A DNA stretch of 64,000 nucleotides, taken from contig JAWQEG010000710.1 of the NCBI GenBank assembly GCA_033782935.1, forward strand, positions 1,488,001 through 1,552,000, given 5' to 3'. The notes under the pieces are model-generated. The model was not told the DNA's origin, searched no databases, and was given only the letters and a program-made list of their open reading frames with translations. This stretch comes from Petrolisthes cinctipes (lineage: Eukaryota; Arthropoda; Malacostraca; Decapoda; Porcellanidae). The translations under genes were made by a program, and so were the position numbers. Every line of letters begins with the position of its first letter. Positions within the stretch are counted from its first letter, which is position 1. Shown here piece by piece: positions 23,101 to 37,330 of this stretch.

Positions 23101-26100
23101 ATCCTCTGCACCCGTTTATATCCCAAATTCAACCTCAAAACACCCCAAAATTCGATATTTTAGGGTCTCAGAAGCGATCAATACATGCCTACTCAGTGCT
23201 AGAATTTTTTCAAAATATAGGCTTAAAACATGCTAAAAATCGATATTTTACGTGTCCTAAGTCGATATGTGCATGCATCTTCTGTACCCGTTTATATCTC
23301 AAATTCAATCTCCAAACACCCGAAAATTCGATATTTTGGGGTCCCAGAAGCGATCTGTACATGCCTACTCAGTACTATATTGTTTTCAAAATATAGGCTC
23401 AAAACATGTTAAAAATCGATATTTTAAGTGTCCAAAGTCGATATGTGCATGCATCTTCTGTGCCCGTTTATATCTCAAATTCAGGCTAAAAAAAAAACCG
23501 AAAATTCGATATTTTGGGGTCCCAGAAGCGATCTGTACATGCCTACTCCGTGATATAGTATTTTTAAAATTAAGGCCCGAAACATACTGAAAATCGATCT
23601 TTTAGGTGCCCAAAAGTCGATATGTGCATGCATCTTCTGTACCCGTTTATATCTCAAATTTAGGCTCCAAACACCCGAAAATTCGATATTTTGGGGTCAC
23701 AGAGGCGATCTGTACATGCCTACTCAGATAAAGGCCCAAAACATTCCTGAAAATCGATATTTTAGGTGCCCAAAGTCAATATGTGTATGCATCTCCTGCA
23801 CCCGTTTATATCACAAATTCAACCTCAAAACACCCTAAAATTCGATATTTTTTGTTCTTAGACGCGATCTGTAGATGCCTACTCAGTGCTAGAATGTTTT
23901 CAAAATATATTCTTAAAACATGCTAAAAATCGATATTTTAAGTGTCCAAAGTCGATATGTGCATGCATCTTCTGTACCCGTTATATCTCAAATTCAGGCT
24001 CAAAACACCCGAAAATTCGATATTTTTGGGTCCTAGAAGCGATATGTACATGCCTACTCCTAGTTAGAATGTTTTCAAGATACTGACCCAAAACATGCTC
24101 AAAATCGATATTTTAGGTGCCCAAAAGTCGATATGTGTATGTATCTTCTGTACCCGTTTATATCTAAAATTCAGGCTCAAAACACCCAAAAATTCGATAT
24201 TTTGGGGTCCAAGAAGCGATCTGTACATGCCTACTCCGTGTTAGAGTATTTTCAAAATACAGGCCAAAAACATGCTGAAAATCGATATTTTATGTGCCCA
24301 AAGTCAATATGTGTATTCATCTTCTGTACCCGTTTATATCTCAAATTCAGGCACAAAACTCCTGAAAATTCGATATTTTGGGGTACCAGAAGCGATCTGT
24401 ACATGCCTACTCAGTACTAGATTGTTTTCTAAATATAGGCTCAAAACATGCCAAAAATCGATATTTTAAGTGTCCAAAGTCGATATGTGCATGCATCTTC
24501 TGTACCCGTTTATATTTCAAATTCAGGCTGAAAACAACCGAAAATTCAATATTTTGGGGTCCCAGAAGCAATCTTTACATGCCTACTCCGTGTTAGAGTA
24601 TTTTCAAAATACAGGCCCAAATCATACTGAAAATCGATCTTTTAGGTGCCCAAGAGTCGATATGTGCATGCATCTTCTGTACCCGTTTATATCTCAAATT
24701 CAGTCACAAAACACCCGAAAATTCGATATTTTGGTGTACAAGAAGCGATCTGTACATGCCTACTCCGTGTTAGAGTATTTTCAAAATACAGGCCAAAAAC
24801 ATGCTGAAAATCGATATTTTATGTGCCCAAAGTCAATATGTGCATGCAATTTCTGTACCCGTTTATATCTCAAATTCAGGCACAAAACACCTGAAAATTC
24901 GATGTTTTGGGGTACCAGAAGCGATCTGTACATGCCTAATTCGTGTTAGAGTATTTTCAAAATACAGGCCCAAAACATACTGAAAATCGATCTTTTAGGT
25001 GCCCAAAAGTCGATTTGTGCATGCATCTTATGTACCCGTTTATATCTGAAATTCTGGCTCCAAACACCCGAAAATTCGATATTTTGGGGTTCCAGAAGCG
25101 ATCTGTACATGCCTACTCAGTACTAGATTGTTTTCAAAATATAGGCTCAAAACATGCTAAAAATCGATATTTTAAGTGTCCAAAGTCGATATGTGCATGC
25201 ATCTTCTGTACCCGTTTATATTTCAAATTCTGTCACAAAACACCCGAAAATTCGATATTTTGGGGTCAGAGAGGCGATTTGTACATGCCTACTCAGATAC
25301 AGGCCCAAAACATGATGAAAATCGATATTTTAGTTGCCCAAAGTCAATATTTGTATGCATCTCCTGCACCCGTTTATATCATAAATTCAACCTCAAAACA
25401 CCCGAAAATTCGATATTTTTTGGTCTCAGACGCGATCTGTAGATGCCTACTTAGTGCAAGAATGTTTTCAAAATATAGGCTTAAAACATGCTAAAAATTG
25501 CTATTTTAAGTGTCCAAAGTCGATATGTGTATGCATCTTCTGTACCCGTTTATTTCTTAAATTCAGGTTCAAAACACCGAAAAATTCGATATTTTGGGGT
25601 CCAAGAAGCGATCTGTACATGCCTACTCCGTGTTAGAGTATTTTCAAAATACAGGCCAAAAACATGCTGAAAATCGATATTTTATGTGCCCAAAGTCAAT
25701 ATGTGCATGCATCTTCTGTACCAGTTTATATCTCAAATTAAGGCTCAAAATACCCGAAAATTCGATAATTTGGGGTCCCAGAAGCGTTTTGTACATGCCT
25801 ACTCCGTGTTAGAGTATTCTCAAAATACAGGCCCAAAACATGCTGAAAATCGATATTTTAAGTGTCCTAAGTCGATATGTACATGCATCTTCAGTACCCA
25901 TTTATATCTCAAATTCAGGCTCAAAACACACGAAAATTCGATATTTTGGGGTCCCAAAAGCGATCTGTACATGACTACTCAGTGCTAAAATATTTTCAAA
26001 ATATAGGCCAAAAACATGCAAAAAAATCGATATTTTAGGTGGCCAAAGTCGATATCTCAAATTCAGGCCCAAAACACCCGAAAATTCGATATTTTGGGGA

Positions 26101-26970
26101 TCCAGAATCGATCTGTACATGCATACTCCGTGTTAGAGTATTTTCAAAATACAGGCCCAAAACATACTGAAAATCGATCTTTTAGGTGCCCAAAAGTCGA
26201 TACGTGCATGCAACTTCTGTATCCGTTTATATCTCAAATTCAGGCTCCAAACACCCAAAAATTCGATATTTTGGGGTCCATGAAGCGATCTGTACATGCC
26301 TACTCAGATACAGGCCCAAAACATGCTGAAAATCGATATTTTAAGTTCTTAAAAGTCGATATGTGCATGCATCTTCAGTACCTGTTTATATCTCAAAATC
26401 AGGCTCCAAACACCCAAAAATTCGATTTTGGGGGGTCCCAGAAGCGATCTGTACATGCCTACTCAGATACAGGCCAAAAACATGCTGAAAATCGATATTT
26501 TAGGTGCCCAAAGTCAATATGTGTATGCATCTTCTGCACCTGTTTATATTCCAAATTCAACCTCAAAATAACCGAAAATTCGATATTTTGGGGTCCCAGA
26601 AGCGATATGTAAATGCCTACTCCGTTCTAGAACGTTTTCAAAATATAGGCTCAAAACATGCTACAAATCGATATTTTAAGAGTCCAAAGTCGATATCTCA
26701 AATTCAGGAACAAAACACCCGAAAATGCGATATTTTGGGGTCCCAAAAGCGATCTGTACACGCCTACTCAAATACAGGCCGAAAACATGCTGAAAATCGT
26801 TATTTTTGGTGCCCAAAGTCAATATGTGTATGCTTCTTCTGTACCCGTTTATATCTCAAATTCAATCTCCAAACATCCGAAAATTCGATATTTTGGGGTC
26901 CCAGAAGCGATCTGTACATGCCTACTCAGTACTAGATTGTTTTCAAAATATAGGCTCAAAACATGCTAAA
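20139..26970 (+). repeat. 6,724-bp tandem duplication, copy 2 plus about 100 bp of overlap
   Basis: It is almost identical to copy 1. I noticed about two dozen scattered substitutions, for example GTATGTATC/GTATGCATC at 14,532/21,256, TTCAATCTCC/TTCAGGCTCC near 15,461/22,185, and AATAAAGG/AATACAGG near 18,061/24,785. That implies roughly 99.6% identity, estimated by eye. Some of these differences restore a common array variant, which may be gene conversion and not point mutation. The match ends between about 26,870 and 26,975, where the next HOR class begins. Confidence 0.92.
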
Positions 26971-28920
26971 AATCGATATTTTAAGTGTCCAAAGTCGATA
27001 TGTGCATGCATCTACTGTACCCGTTTATATCTCAAATTCAGGCTCAAAACACCCGAAAATTCGGTATTTTTGGGTCCTAGAAGCTATCTATGCATGCCTA
27101 CTCCTAGTTAGAATGTATTCAAGATACAGACCAAAAACATGCTCAAAATCGATATTTTAGGTGCCCAAATGTCGATATGTGCATGCATCTTCAGTACCCG
27201 TTTATATCTCAAATTCAGGCTCAAAACAACCGAAAATTCGATATTTTGGGGTCCCAGAAGCGATTAGTACATGCCTACTCCGTGTTAGAGTATTTTCATA
27301 AAACAGGTCCAAAACATGCTGAAAATCGATATTTTAGGTGCCCAAAGTCAATATGTGCATGCATCTTCTGTACCCGTTTATATCTCAAATTTTGGCTCAA
27401 AAAACCCGAAAATTCGATATTTTGGGGTCCCAGAAGCGATCTGTACATGCCTACTCAGTGCTAGAATATTTTCAAAATATTGGCCCAAAACATGCTAAAA
27501 ATCGATATTTTAGGTGTCCAAAGTCGTTATCTCAAATTCAGGCCCAGAACACCCGAAAATTCGATATTTTGGGGTCCCAGAAGCGATCTGTACATGCCTA
27601 CTCCGTGTTTGAGTATTTAAAAAAAAAAGGCCCAAAACATACTGAAAATCGATATTTTAGGTGCCCAAAGTCAATATGTGCATGCATCTTCTGTACCCGT
27701 TTATATCTCAAATTAAGGCTCCAAATACCCGAAAATATCGAATTTTTGGGTCCCAGAAACGATCTGTACATGCCTACTCAGTGCTAGAATGTTTTCAAAA
27801 TATAGGCTCAAAACATGCAAAAAATCGATATTATAAGTGTCCAAAGTCGATATGTGCATGCATCTTCTGTACCCGTTTATATCTCAAATTCAGGATCAAA
27901 ACACCCGAAAATTGGTTATTTTTGGGTCCTAGAAGCAATCTGTACATGCCTACTCCTAGTTAGAATGTTTTCAAGATACAGACCCAAAACATGCTCAAAA
28001 TCGATATTTTAGGTGCCCAAATGTCGATATGTGCATGCATCTTCAGTACCCGTTTATATCTCAAATTCAGGCTCAAAACACCCCAAAATTCGATATTTTG
28101 GGGTCCCAGAAGCGATCTGTAAATGCCTACTCCGTGTTAGAATATTTTCAAAATACAGGCTCAAAACATGCTAAAAATCGATATTTTAAGGGTCCAAAGT
28201 CGATATGTGCATGCATCTTCAGTACCCGTTTATATCTCATTTTCACGTTCAAAACACCTGAAAATTCGATATTTTGGGGTCCAAGAAGCGATCTGTACAT
28301 GCCTACTCAGTACTAGAATATTTTCAAAATATAGGCCCAAAACATGCAAAAAAATCGATATTTTAGGTGCCCAAAGTCAATATGTGCATGCATCTTCTGT
28401 ACCCGTTTATATCTCAAATTCAAGCTCAAAACACCCGAAAATTCGATATTTTGGGGTCCCAGAAGCGATCTGTACATGCCTACTCATTGCTAGAATATTT
28501 TCAAAATATTGGCCCAAAACATGCTAAAAATCGATATTTTAGGTGCCCAAAGTCGATATCTCAAATTCAGGTACAAAACACCCGAAAATGCGATATTTTG
28601 GGGTCCCAGAAGCAATCTGTACACGCCTACTCAAATACAGGCCGAAAACATACTGAAAATCGATATTTTTGGTGCCCAAAGTCAATATGTGTATGCTTCT
28701 TCTGTACCCGTTTATATCCCAAATTCAATCTCCAAACACCCGAAAATTCGATATTTGGGGGTCCCAGAAGCGATCTGTACATGCCTACTCAGTACTAGAT
28801 TGTTTTCAAAATATAGGCTCAAAACATGCTAAAAATCGATATTTTAAGAGTCCAATGTCGATATCTGCATGCATCTTCTGTACCCGTTTATATCTCAAAT
28901 TCAGGCTCAAAACACCCGAA
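26930..28920 (+). repeat. 852-bp-period HOR block
   Basis: Landmarks at 26,963 and 27,815, and at 27,177 and 28,029, are 852 bp apart. This block introduces the CCTAGTTAGAATG...CAAGATACAGACC monomer followed by the CCCAAATGTCG monomer (one extra base), which is regular in much of the array from here on. One monomer near 27,610 has a long A tract in place of TTTTCAAAATA. The second period is less clear, and by 28.5 kb the sequence matches the 834/835-bp pattern. Confidence 0.75.
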
Positions 28921-31340
28921 AATTCGGTATTTTTGGGTCCTAGAAGCGATCTATACATGCCTACTCCTAGTTAGAATGTTTTCAAGATACAGACCAAAAA
29001 CATCCTCAAAATCGATATTTTAGGTGCCCAAATGTCGATATGTGCATGCATCTTCAGTACCCGTTTATATCTCAAATTCAGGCTGAAAACACCCAAAAAT
29101 TCGATATTTTGGGGGTCCCAGAAGCGATCAGTACATGCCTACTCCGTGTTAGAGTATTTTCATAATACAGGCCCAAAACATGCTGAAAATCGATCTTTTA
29201 GGTGCCCAAAGTCAATATGTGCATGCATCTTCTGTACCCGTTTATATCTCAAATTCAGGCTAAAAAACCCCGAAAATTCGATATTTTGGGATCCCAGAAG
29301 CGATCTGTACATGCCTACTCAGTGCTAGAATATTTTCAAAATATATGCCCAAAACATGCTAAAAATCGATATTTTAGGTGCCCAAAGTCGATATCTCAAA
29401 TTTAGGCACAAAACACCCGAAAATTCGATATTTTGGGGTCCCAGAAGCGATCTGTACACGCCTACTCAAATACAGGCCGAAAACATGCTGAAAATCGATA
29501 TTTTTGGTGCCCAAAGTTAATATGTTTATGCTTATTCAGTACCCGTTTATATCTCAAATTCAATCTCCAAACACCCGAAAATTCGATATTTTGGGGTCCC
29601 AGAAGCGATCTGTACATGCCTACTCAGTACTAGATTGTTTTCAAATTATAGGCTCAAAACATGCTAAAAATCGATATTTTAAGTGTCCAAAGTCGATATG
29701 TGCATGCATCTTCTGTACCCGTTTATATCTCAAATTCAGGCTCAAAACACCCGAAAATTCGGTATTTTTGGGTCCTAGAAGCGATCTATACATGCCTACT
29801 CCTAGTTAGAATGTATTCAAGATACAGACCAAAAACATGCTCGAAATCGATATTTTAGGTGCCCAAATGTGGATATTTGCATGCATCTTCAGTACCCGTT
29901 TATATCTAAAATTCAGGCTCAAAACACCCGAAAATTCGATATTTTGGGGTCCCAGAAGCGATTAGTACATGCCTACTCCGTGTTAGAATATTTTCAAAAT
30001 ACAGGCCCAAAACATGCCGAAAATCGATATTTTAGTTGCCCAAAGTCAATATGTGCATGCATCTTCTGTACCAGTATATATCTCAAATTCAGGCTCAAAA
30101 CACACGAAAATTCGATATTTTGGGGTCCCAGAAGCGATCTGTACATGCCTACTCCGTGTTAGAGTATTTTCAGAATACAGGCCCAAAACATACTGAAAAT
30201 CGATCTTTTAGGTGCCCAAAAGTCGATATGTGCATGCATCTTCTGTACCCGTTTATATCTCAAATTCAGGCTCAAAACACCCGAAAATTCGGTATTTTTG
30301 GGTCCTAGAAGCGATCTATACATGCCTACTCCTAGTTAGAATGTTTTCAAGATACAGACCCAAAACATCCTCAAAATCGATATTTTAGGTGCCCAAATGT
30401 CGATATGTGCATGCATCTTCAGTACCCGTTTATATCTCAAATTCAGGCTGAAAACACCCAAAAATTCGATATTTTGGGGGTCCCAGAAGCGATCAGTACA
30501 TGCCTACTCCGTGTTAGAGTATTTTAATAATACAGGCCCAAAACATGCTGAAAATCGATCTTTTAGGTGCCCAAAGTCAATATGTGAATGCATCTTCTGT
30601 ACCCGTTTATATCTCAAATTCAGGCTAAAAAACCCGAAAATTCGATATTTTGGGATCCCAGAAGCGATCTGTACATGCCTACTCAGTGCTAGAATATTTT
30701 CAAAATATATGCCCAAAACATGCTAAAAATCGATATTTTAGTTGCCCAAAGTCGATATCTTAAATTTAGGCACAAAACACCCGAAAATTCTATATTTTGG
30801 GGTCCCAGAAGCGATCTGTACACGCCTACTCAAATACAGGCCGAAAACATGCTGAAAATCGATATTTTTGGTGCCCAAAGTTAATATGTTTATGCTTATT
30901 CAGTACCCGTTTATATCTCAAATTCAATCTCCAAACACCCGAAAATTCGATATTTTGGGGTCCCAGAAGCGATTTGTACATGCCTACTCAGTACTAGATT
31001 GTTTTCAAAATATAGGCTCAAAACATGCTAAAAATCGATATTTTAAGTGTCCAAAGTCGATATGTGCATGCATCTTCTGTACCCGTTTATATCTCAAATT
31101 CAGGCTCAAAACACCCGAAAATTCCGTATTTTTGGGTCCTAGAAGCGATCTATACATGCCTACTCCTAGTTAGAATGTATTCAAGATACAGACCAAAAAC
31201 ATGCTCAAAATCGATATTTTAGGTGCCCAAATGTGGATATGTGCATACATCTTCAGTACCCGTTTATATCTAAAATTCAGGCTGAAAACACCCGAAAATT
31301 CGATATTTTGGGGTCCCAGAAGCGATCTGTACATGCCTAC
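28920..31340 (+). repeat. 1,364-bp octamer HOR, two copies (second truncated)
   Basis: Copy 1 is about 28,920-30,284 and copy 2 about 30,285-31,340. Pairs at 29,032/30,397, 29,433/30,797, 29,504/30,868, 29,661/31,025 and 29,869/31,233 are 1,364-1,365 bp apart. The length fits eight monomers with one 29-bp and one 18-bp deletion plus three extra bases. Rare shared marks include GCTTATTCAGTACC (29,530 and 30,894) and AACATCCTC (29,001 and 30,366). Copy 2 joins a different subfamily after about 31,300. Confidence 0.85.
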
Positions 31341-32230
31341 TCCGTGTTAGAGTATTTTCAGAATACAGGCCCAAAACATACTGAAAATCGATCTTTTAGG
31401 TGCCCAAAAGTTGATATGTGCATGCATCTTCTGTACCCGTTTATATATCAAATTTAGGCTCCAAACACCGGAAAATTCGATATTTTGGGGTCCAAGAAAC
31501 GATCTGTACATGCCTACTCCATGTTAGAGTATTTTCAAAATACAGGCCCAAAACATGCTGAAAATCGATATTCAAGATTCCCAAAGTCAATATGTGCATG
31601 CATCTTCTGTACCCGTTTATATCTCAAATTAAGGCTCAAAACACCCGAAAATTCGATATTTTGGGGTCCCATAAGCGATCTGTACATGCCTACTCAGTGC
31701 TAGAATATTTTCAAAAAATAGGCCCAAAACATGCTAAAATCGATATTTTAGGTGCCCAAAGTCGATATCTCAAATTCAGGCCCAAAACACCCGAAAATTC
31801 GATATTTTGGGGTCCCAGAAGCGATCTGTACATGCCTACTCTTTGTTAGAGTATTTTCAAAATACAGGCCCAAAACATACTACAAATCAAACTTTTAGAT
31901 GCCCAAAAGTCGATATGTGAATGCATATTCTGTACCCGTTGATATCTGAAATTAAGGCTCCAAACACCCGAAAATTCGATATTTTGGGGTCCCAGAAACG
32001 ATCTGTACATGCCTACTCAGATACAGGCCCAAAACATGCTCAAAATCGATATTTTAGGTGCCAAAAGTCAATATGTGTATGCATCTTCTGCACCCGTTTA
32101 TATTCCAAATTCAACCTCAAAACACCTGAAAATTCGATATTTTTAGGTCCTACAAGCGATCTGTAAATGCTTACTCAGTGCTAGAATTTTCTCAAAATAT
32201 AGGCTCAAAACATGCTAAAAATCGATATTT
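31340..32230 (+). repeat. Transitional satellite block without local HOR
   Basis: Ordinary monomers with no tandem partner nearby. It includes the ATTCAAGATTCCC monomer near 31,570, a relative of the ATTCTAGGTTCCC subfamily found again near 45,650, 50,750, 55,380, 59,765 and 63,805, and a monomer with TTGATATCTG in place of the usual TTTATATCTC near 31,940. Confidence 0.7.
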
Positions 32231-35200
32231 TAAGTGTCCAAAGTCGATTTTTGCATGCATCTTCTGTACCCGTTTACATCTAAAATTCAGGCTCAAAACA
32301 CCCGAAAATTCGGTATTTTTGGGTCCTACAAGCGATGTGTACATGCCTACTCCTAGTTAGAATGTTTTCAAGATACAGACCCAAAACATGCTCAAAATCG
32401 ATATATTAGGTGCCCAAAAGTCGATATGTGCATGCATTTTCCGAACCCGTTTATATCTCAAATTCAACCTCAAAACACCCGAAAATTCGTTATTTTTGGG
32501 TCCGAGAAGCGATCTGTACCTGCCTACTCTGTGATAGAGTATTTTCAAAATAGAGGCCCAAAACATACTAAAAATCGATCTTTTAGGTGCACAAAAGTCA
32601 ATATGTGTATGCATCTTCTGCACCCGTTTATATCCCAAATTCAACCTCAAAACAACCGAAAATTCTATATTTTTGGGTCCCAGAAGCGATCTGTACATGC
32701 CTACTCAGTGCTAGAATGTTCTCAAAATATAGGCTCAAAACATGCTAAAAATCGATATTTTAAGTGTCCAAAGTCGATATGTGCATGCATCTTCTGAACC
32801 CGTTTATATCTTAAATTCAGGCTCAAAACACCCGAAAATTCGGTATTTTTGGGTCCTAGAAGCGATCTATACATGCCTACTCCTAGTTAGAATGTTTTCA
32901 AGATACAGACCAAAAACATGCTCAAAATCGATATTTTAGGTGCCCAAATGTCGATATGTGCATGCATCTTCAGTACCCGTTTATATCTCAAATTCAGGCT
33001 CAATGCACCCGAAAATTCGATATTTTTGGGTCCCAGAAGCGATCAGTACATGCCTACTCCGTGTTAGAGTATTTTCATAATACATGCCCAAAACATGCTG
33101 AAAATCGATCTTTTAGGTGCCCAAAGTCAATATGTGCATACATCTTCGGTACCCGTTTATATCTCAAATTCAGGCTCAAAACGCCCGAAAATTCGATTTT
33201 TTGGGGTCCCAGAAGCGATCTGTACATGCCTACTCATTGCTAGAATATTTTCAAAATATTGGCCCAAAACATGCTAAAAATCGATATTTTAGGTGCCCGA
33301 AGTCGATATCTCAAATTCAGGCACAAAACACCTGAAAATTCGATATTTTGGGGTCCCAGAATCGATCTGTACACGCCTACTCAAATACAGGCCGAAAACA
33401 TGCTGAAAATCGATATTTTTGGTGCCCAAAGTCAATATGTGTATGCTTCTTCTGTACCCGTTTATATCTCAAATTCAATCTCCAAACACCCGAAAATTCG
33501 ATATTTTGGGGTCCCAGAAGCGATCTGTACTTGCCTACTCAGTACTAGATTGTTTTCAAAATATAGGCTCAAAACATGCTAAAAATCGATATTTTAAGTG
33601 TCCAAAGTCGATATGTGCATGCATCTTCTGTATCCGTTTATATCTCAAATTCAGGCTCAAAACACCCGAGAATTCGGTAATTTTGGGTCCTAGAAGCGAT
33701 CTATACATGCCTACTCCTAGTTAGAATGTTTTCAAGATACATACCAAAAACAAGCTCAAAAACGATATTTTAGGTGCCCAAATGTCGATATGTGCATGCA
33801 TCTTCAGTACCCGTTTATATCTCAAATTCAGGCTCAAAACACCCGAAAATTCGATATTTTGGGGTACCAGAAGCGATCAGAACATGCCTAGTCCGTGTTA
33901 GAGTATTTTCATAATACAGGCCCAAAACATGCTGAAAATCGATCTTTTAGGTGCCCAAAGTCAATATGTGCATGCATCTTCTGTACCCGTTTATATCTCA
34001 AATTCAGGCTCAAAAAACCCAAAAATTCGATATTTTGGGGTCCCAGAAGCGATCTGTACATGCCTACTCATTGCTAGAATATTTTCAAAATATTGGCCCA
34101 AAACATGCTAAAAATCGATATTTTAGGTGCCCGAAGTCGATATCTCAAATTCAGGCACAAAACACCTGAAAATTCGATATTTTGGGGTCCCAGAATCGAT
34201 CTGTACACGCCTACTCAAATACAGGCCGAAAACATGCTGAAAATCGATATTTTTGGTGCCCAAAGTCAATATGTGTATGCTTCTTCTGTACCCGTTTATA
34301 TCTCAAATTCAATCTCCAAACACCCGAAAATTCGATATTTTGGGGTCCCAGAAGCGATTTGTACTTGCCTACTCAGTACTAGAGTATTTTCATAATACAG
34401 GCCCAAAACATGCTGAAAATCGATCTTTTAGGTGCCCAAAGTCAATATGTGCATGCATCTTCTGTACCCGTTTATATCTCAAATTCAGGCCCAGAACACC
34501 CGAAAATTCGATATTTTGGGGTCACAGAAGCGATCTGTACATGCCTACTCCGTGTTAGAGTATTTTCAAAATACAGGTCAAAAACATACTGAAAATCGAT
34601 CTTTTAGGTTCCCAAAACTCGATATGTGCATGCATCTTCTGTACCCGTTTATATCTCAAATTCAAACTCATAACACCCGAAAATTCGATATTTTGGGGTC
34701 CCACAAGCGATCTGTACATGCCTACTCCGTGTTAGAGTATTTTCAAAATACAGGCCCAAAACATACTGAAAATCGATCTTTTAGGTCCCCAAAAGTCGAT
34801 ATGTGAATGCATATTCTGTACCCGTTTATATCTTAAATTCAGGCTCCAAACACCCGAAAATTCGATATTTTGGGGTCCCAGAAACGATCTGTACATGCCT
34901 ACTCAGATACAGGCCCAAAACATGCTGAAAATCGATCTTTTAGGTGTCCAAAGTCGATTTTTGCATGCATCGTCTGTACCCGTTTATATCTAAAATTCAG
35001 GCTCAAAACACCCGAAAATTCGGTATTTTAGGGTCCTACAAGCGATGTGTACATGCCTACTCCTAGTTAGAATGTTTTCAAGATACAGACCCAAAACATG
35101 CTCAAAATCGATATATTAGGTGCCCAAAAGTCGATATGTGCATGCATTTTCCGAACCCGTTAATATCTCAAATTCAACCTCAAAACACCCGAAAATTCGT

Positions 35201-36500
35201 TTTTTTGGGTCCGAGAAGCGATCTGTACCTGCCTACTCTGTGATAGAGTATTTTCAAAATAGAGGCCCAAAACATACTAAAAATCGATCTTTTAGGTGCA
35301 CAAAAGTCAATATGTGTATGCATCTTCTGCACCCGTTTATATCCCAAATTCAACCTCAAAACAACCGAAAATTCGATATTTTTGGGTTCCAGAAGCGATC
35401 TGTACATGCCTACTCAGTGCTAGAATGTTTTCAAAACATAGGCTCAAAACATGCTAAAAATAGATATTTTAAGTGTCCAAAGTCGATATGTGCATGCATC
35501 TTCTGAACCCGTTTATATCTCAAATTCAGGCTCAAAACACCCGAAAATTCGGTATTTTTGGGTCCTAGAAGCGATCTATACATGCCTACTCCTAGTTAGA
35601 ATGTTTTCAAGATACAGACCAAAAACATGCTCAAAATCGATATTTTAGGTGCCCAAATGTCGATATGTGAATGCATCTTCAGTACCCGTTTATATCTCAA
35701 ATTCAGGCTCAAAACACCCGAAAATTCGATATTTTGGGGTCCCAGAAGCGATCAGTACATGCCTACTCCGTGTTAGAGTATTTTCATAATACAGGCCCAA
35801 AACATGCTGAAAATCGATCTTTTAGGTGCCCAAAGTCAATATGTGCATACATCTTCTGTACCCGTTTATATCTCAAATTCAGGCTCAAAACACCCGAAAA
35901 TTCGATATTTTGGGGTCCCAGAAGCGATCTGTACATGCCTAGTCATTGCTAGAATATTTTCAAAATATTGGCCCAAAACATGCTAAAAATCGATATTTTA
36001 GGTGCCCGAAGTCGATATCTAAAATTCAGGCACAAAACACCCGAAAATTCGATATTTTGGGGTCCCAGAATCGATCTGTACACGCCTACTCAAATACAGG
36101 CCGAAAACATGCTGAAAATCGATATTTTTGGTGCCCAAAGTCAATATGTGTATGCTTCTTCTGTACCCGTTTATATCTCAAATTCAATCTCCAAACACCC
36201 GAAAATTCGATATTTTGGGGTCCCAGAAGCGATCTGTACTTGCCTACTCAGTACTAGATTGTTTTCAAAATATAGGCTCAAAACATGCTAAAAATCGATA
36301 TTTTAAGTGTCCAAAGTCGATATGTGCATGCATCTTCTGTACCCGTTTATATCTCAAATTCAGGTTCAAAACACCCGAAAATTCGGTATTTTTGGGTCCA
36401 AGAAGCGATCTATACATGCCTACTCCGTGTTAGAATGTTTTCAAGATACAGACCAAAAACATGCTCAAAAACGATATTTTAGGTGCCCAAATGTCGATAT
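32230..36500 (+). repeat. 2,709-bp HOR (about 16 monomers), one full and one partial copy
   Basis: Copy 1 is about 32,230-34,934 and copy 2 about 34,935-36,500. Pairs at 32,742/35,451, 33,095/35,804, 33,259/35,968 and 33,419/36,128 are 2,709 bp apart. Shared rare marks are GTCGATTTTTGCATG, ACAAGCGATGTG, TTTTCCGAACCCG and the CCCGAAGTCG form of the short monomer. Within copy 1, 33,095-33,830 is repeated at 33,929-34,385 with an 834-bp step, so the two HOR levels are nested. Confidence 0.84.
33266..34385 (+). repeat. 834-bp pentamer HOR, nested duplicate
   Basis: Pairs at 33,259/34,093, 33,348/34,182 and 33,419/34,253 are 834 bp apart. The unit has five monomers: 5 x 176 minus 47 (both deletions in one monomer) plus one base (the CCCAAATGTCG monomer) equals 834. 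The second copy is shortened at about 34,385, where the TACTAG tail is joined to a GAGTATTTTCATAATA tail. Confidence 0.86.
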
Positions 36501-37330
36501 GTGCATGCATCTTCTGTACCCGTTTATATCTCAAATTCAGGCTCAAAACACCCGAAAATTCGATATTTTGGGGTCCCAGAAGCGATCAGAACATGCCTAC
36601 TCCGTGTTAGAGTATTTTCATAATACAGGCCAAAAAACATGCTGAAAATCGATCTTTTAGGTGCCCAAAGTCAATATGTGCATGCATCTTCTGTACCCGT
36701 TTATATCTCAAATTCAGGCTCAAAAAACCCGAAAATTCGATATTTTGGGGTCCCAGAAGCGATCTGTACATGCCTACTCAGTGCTAAAATATTTTCAAAA
36801 TATAGGCCAAAACATGCTAAAAATCGATATTTTAGGTGCCCAAAGTCGTTATTTCAAATTCAGGCCCAGAACACCTGAAAATTCGATATTTTGGGGTCAC
36901 AGAAGCGATCTGTACATGCCTACTCCGTGTTAGAGTATTTTCAAAATACAGGCCCAAAACATACTGAAAATCGATCTTTTAGGTTCCCAAAACTCGATAT
37001 GTGCATGCATCTTCTGTACCCGTTTATATCTCAAATTCAAACTCATAACACCCGAAAATTCGATATTTTGGGGTCCCACAAGCGATCTGTACATGCCTAC
37101 TCCGTGTTGAGTATTTTCAAAATACAGGCCCAAAACATGCTGAAAATCGATCTTTTTGGTGCCCAAAAGTCGATATGTGCATGAGTCTTCTGTACCCGTT
37201 TATATCTCAAATTCAGGCTCAAAACACCCGAAAATTCGGTATTTTTGGGTCCTAGAAGCAATCTGTACATGCCTACTCCTAGTTAGAATGTTTTCAAGAC
37301 ACAGACCAAAAACATGCTCAAAATCGATAT
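36500..37330 (+). repeat. Satellite block linking the 2,709-bp and 1,559-bp HORs
   Basis: Ordinary monomers. The stretch 36,890-37,130 repeats 34,520-34,755 (offset about 2,375), including the uncommon AGGTTCCCAAAACTC and CTCATAACACCC marks. One monomer near 36,850 carries the 29-bp deletion with GTCGTTAT at the junction in place of GTCGATAT. I see no insert or gene. Confidence 0.75.
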
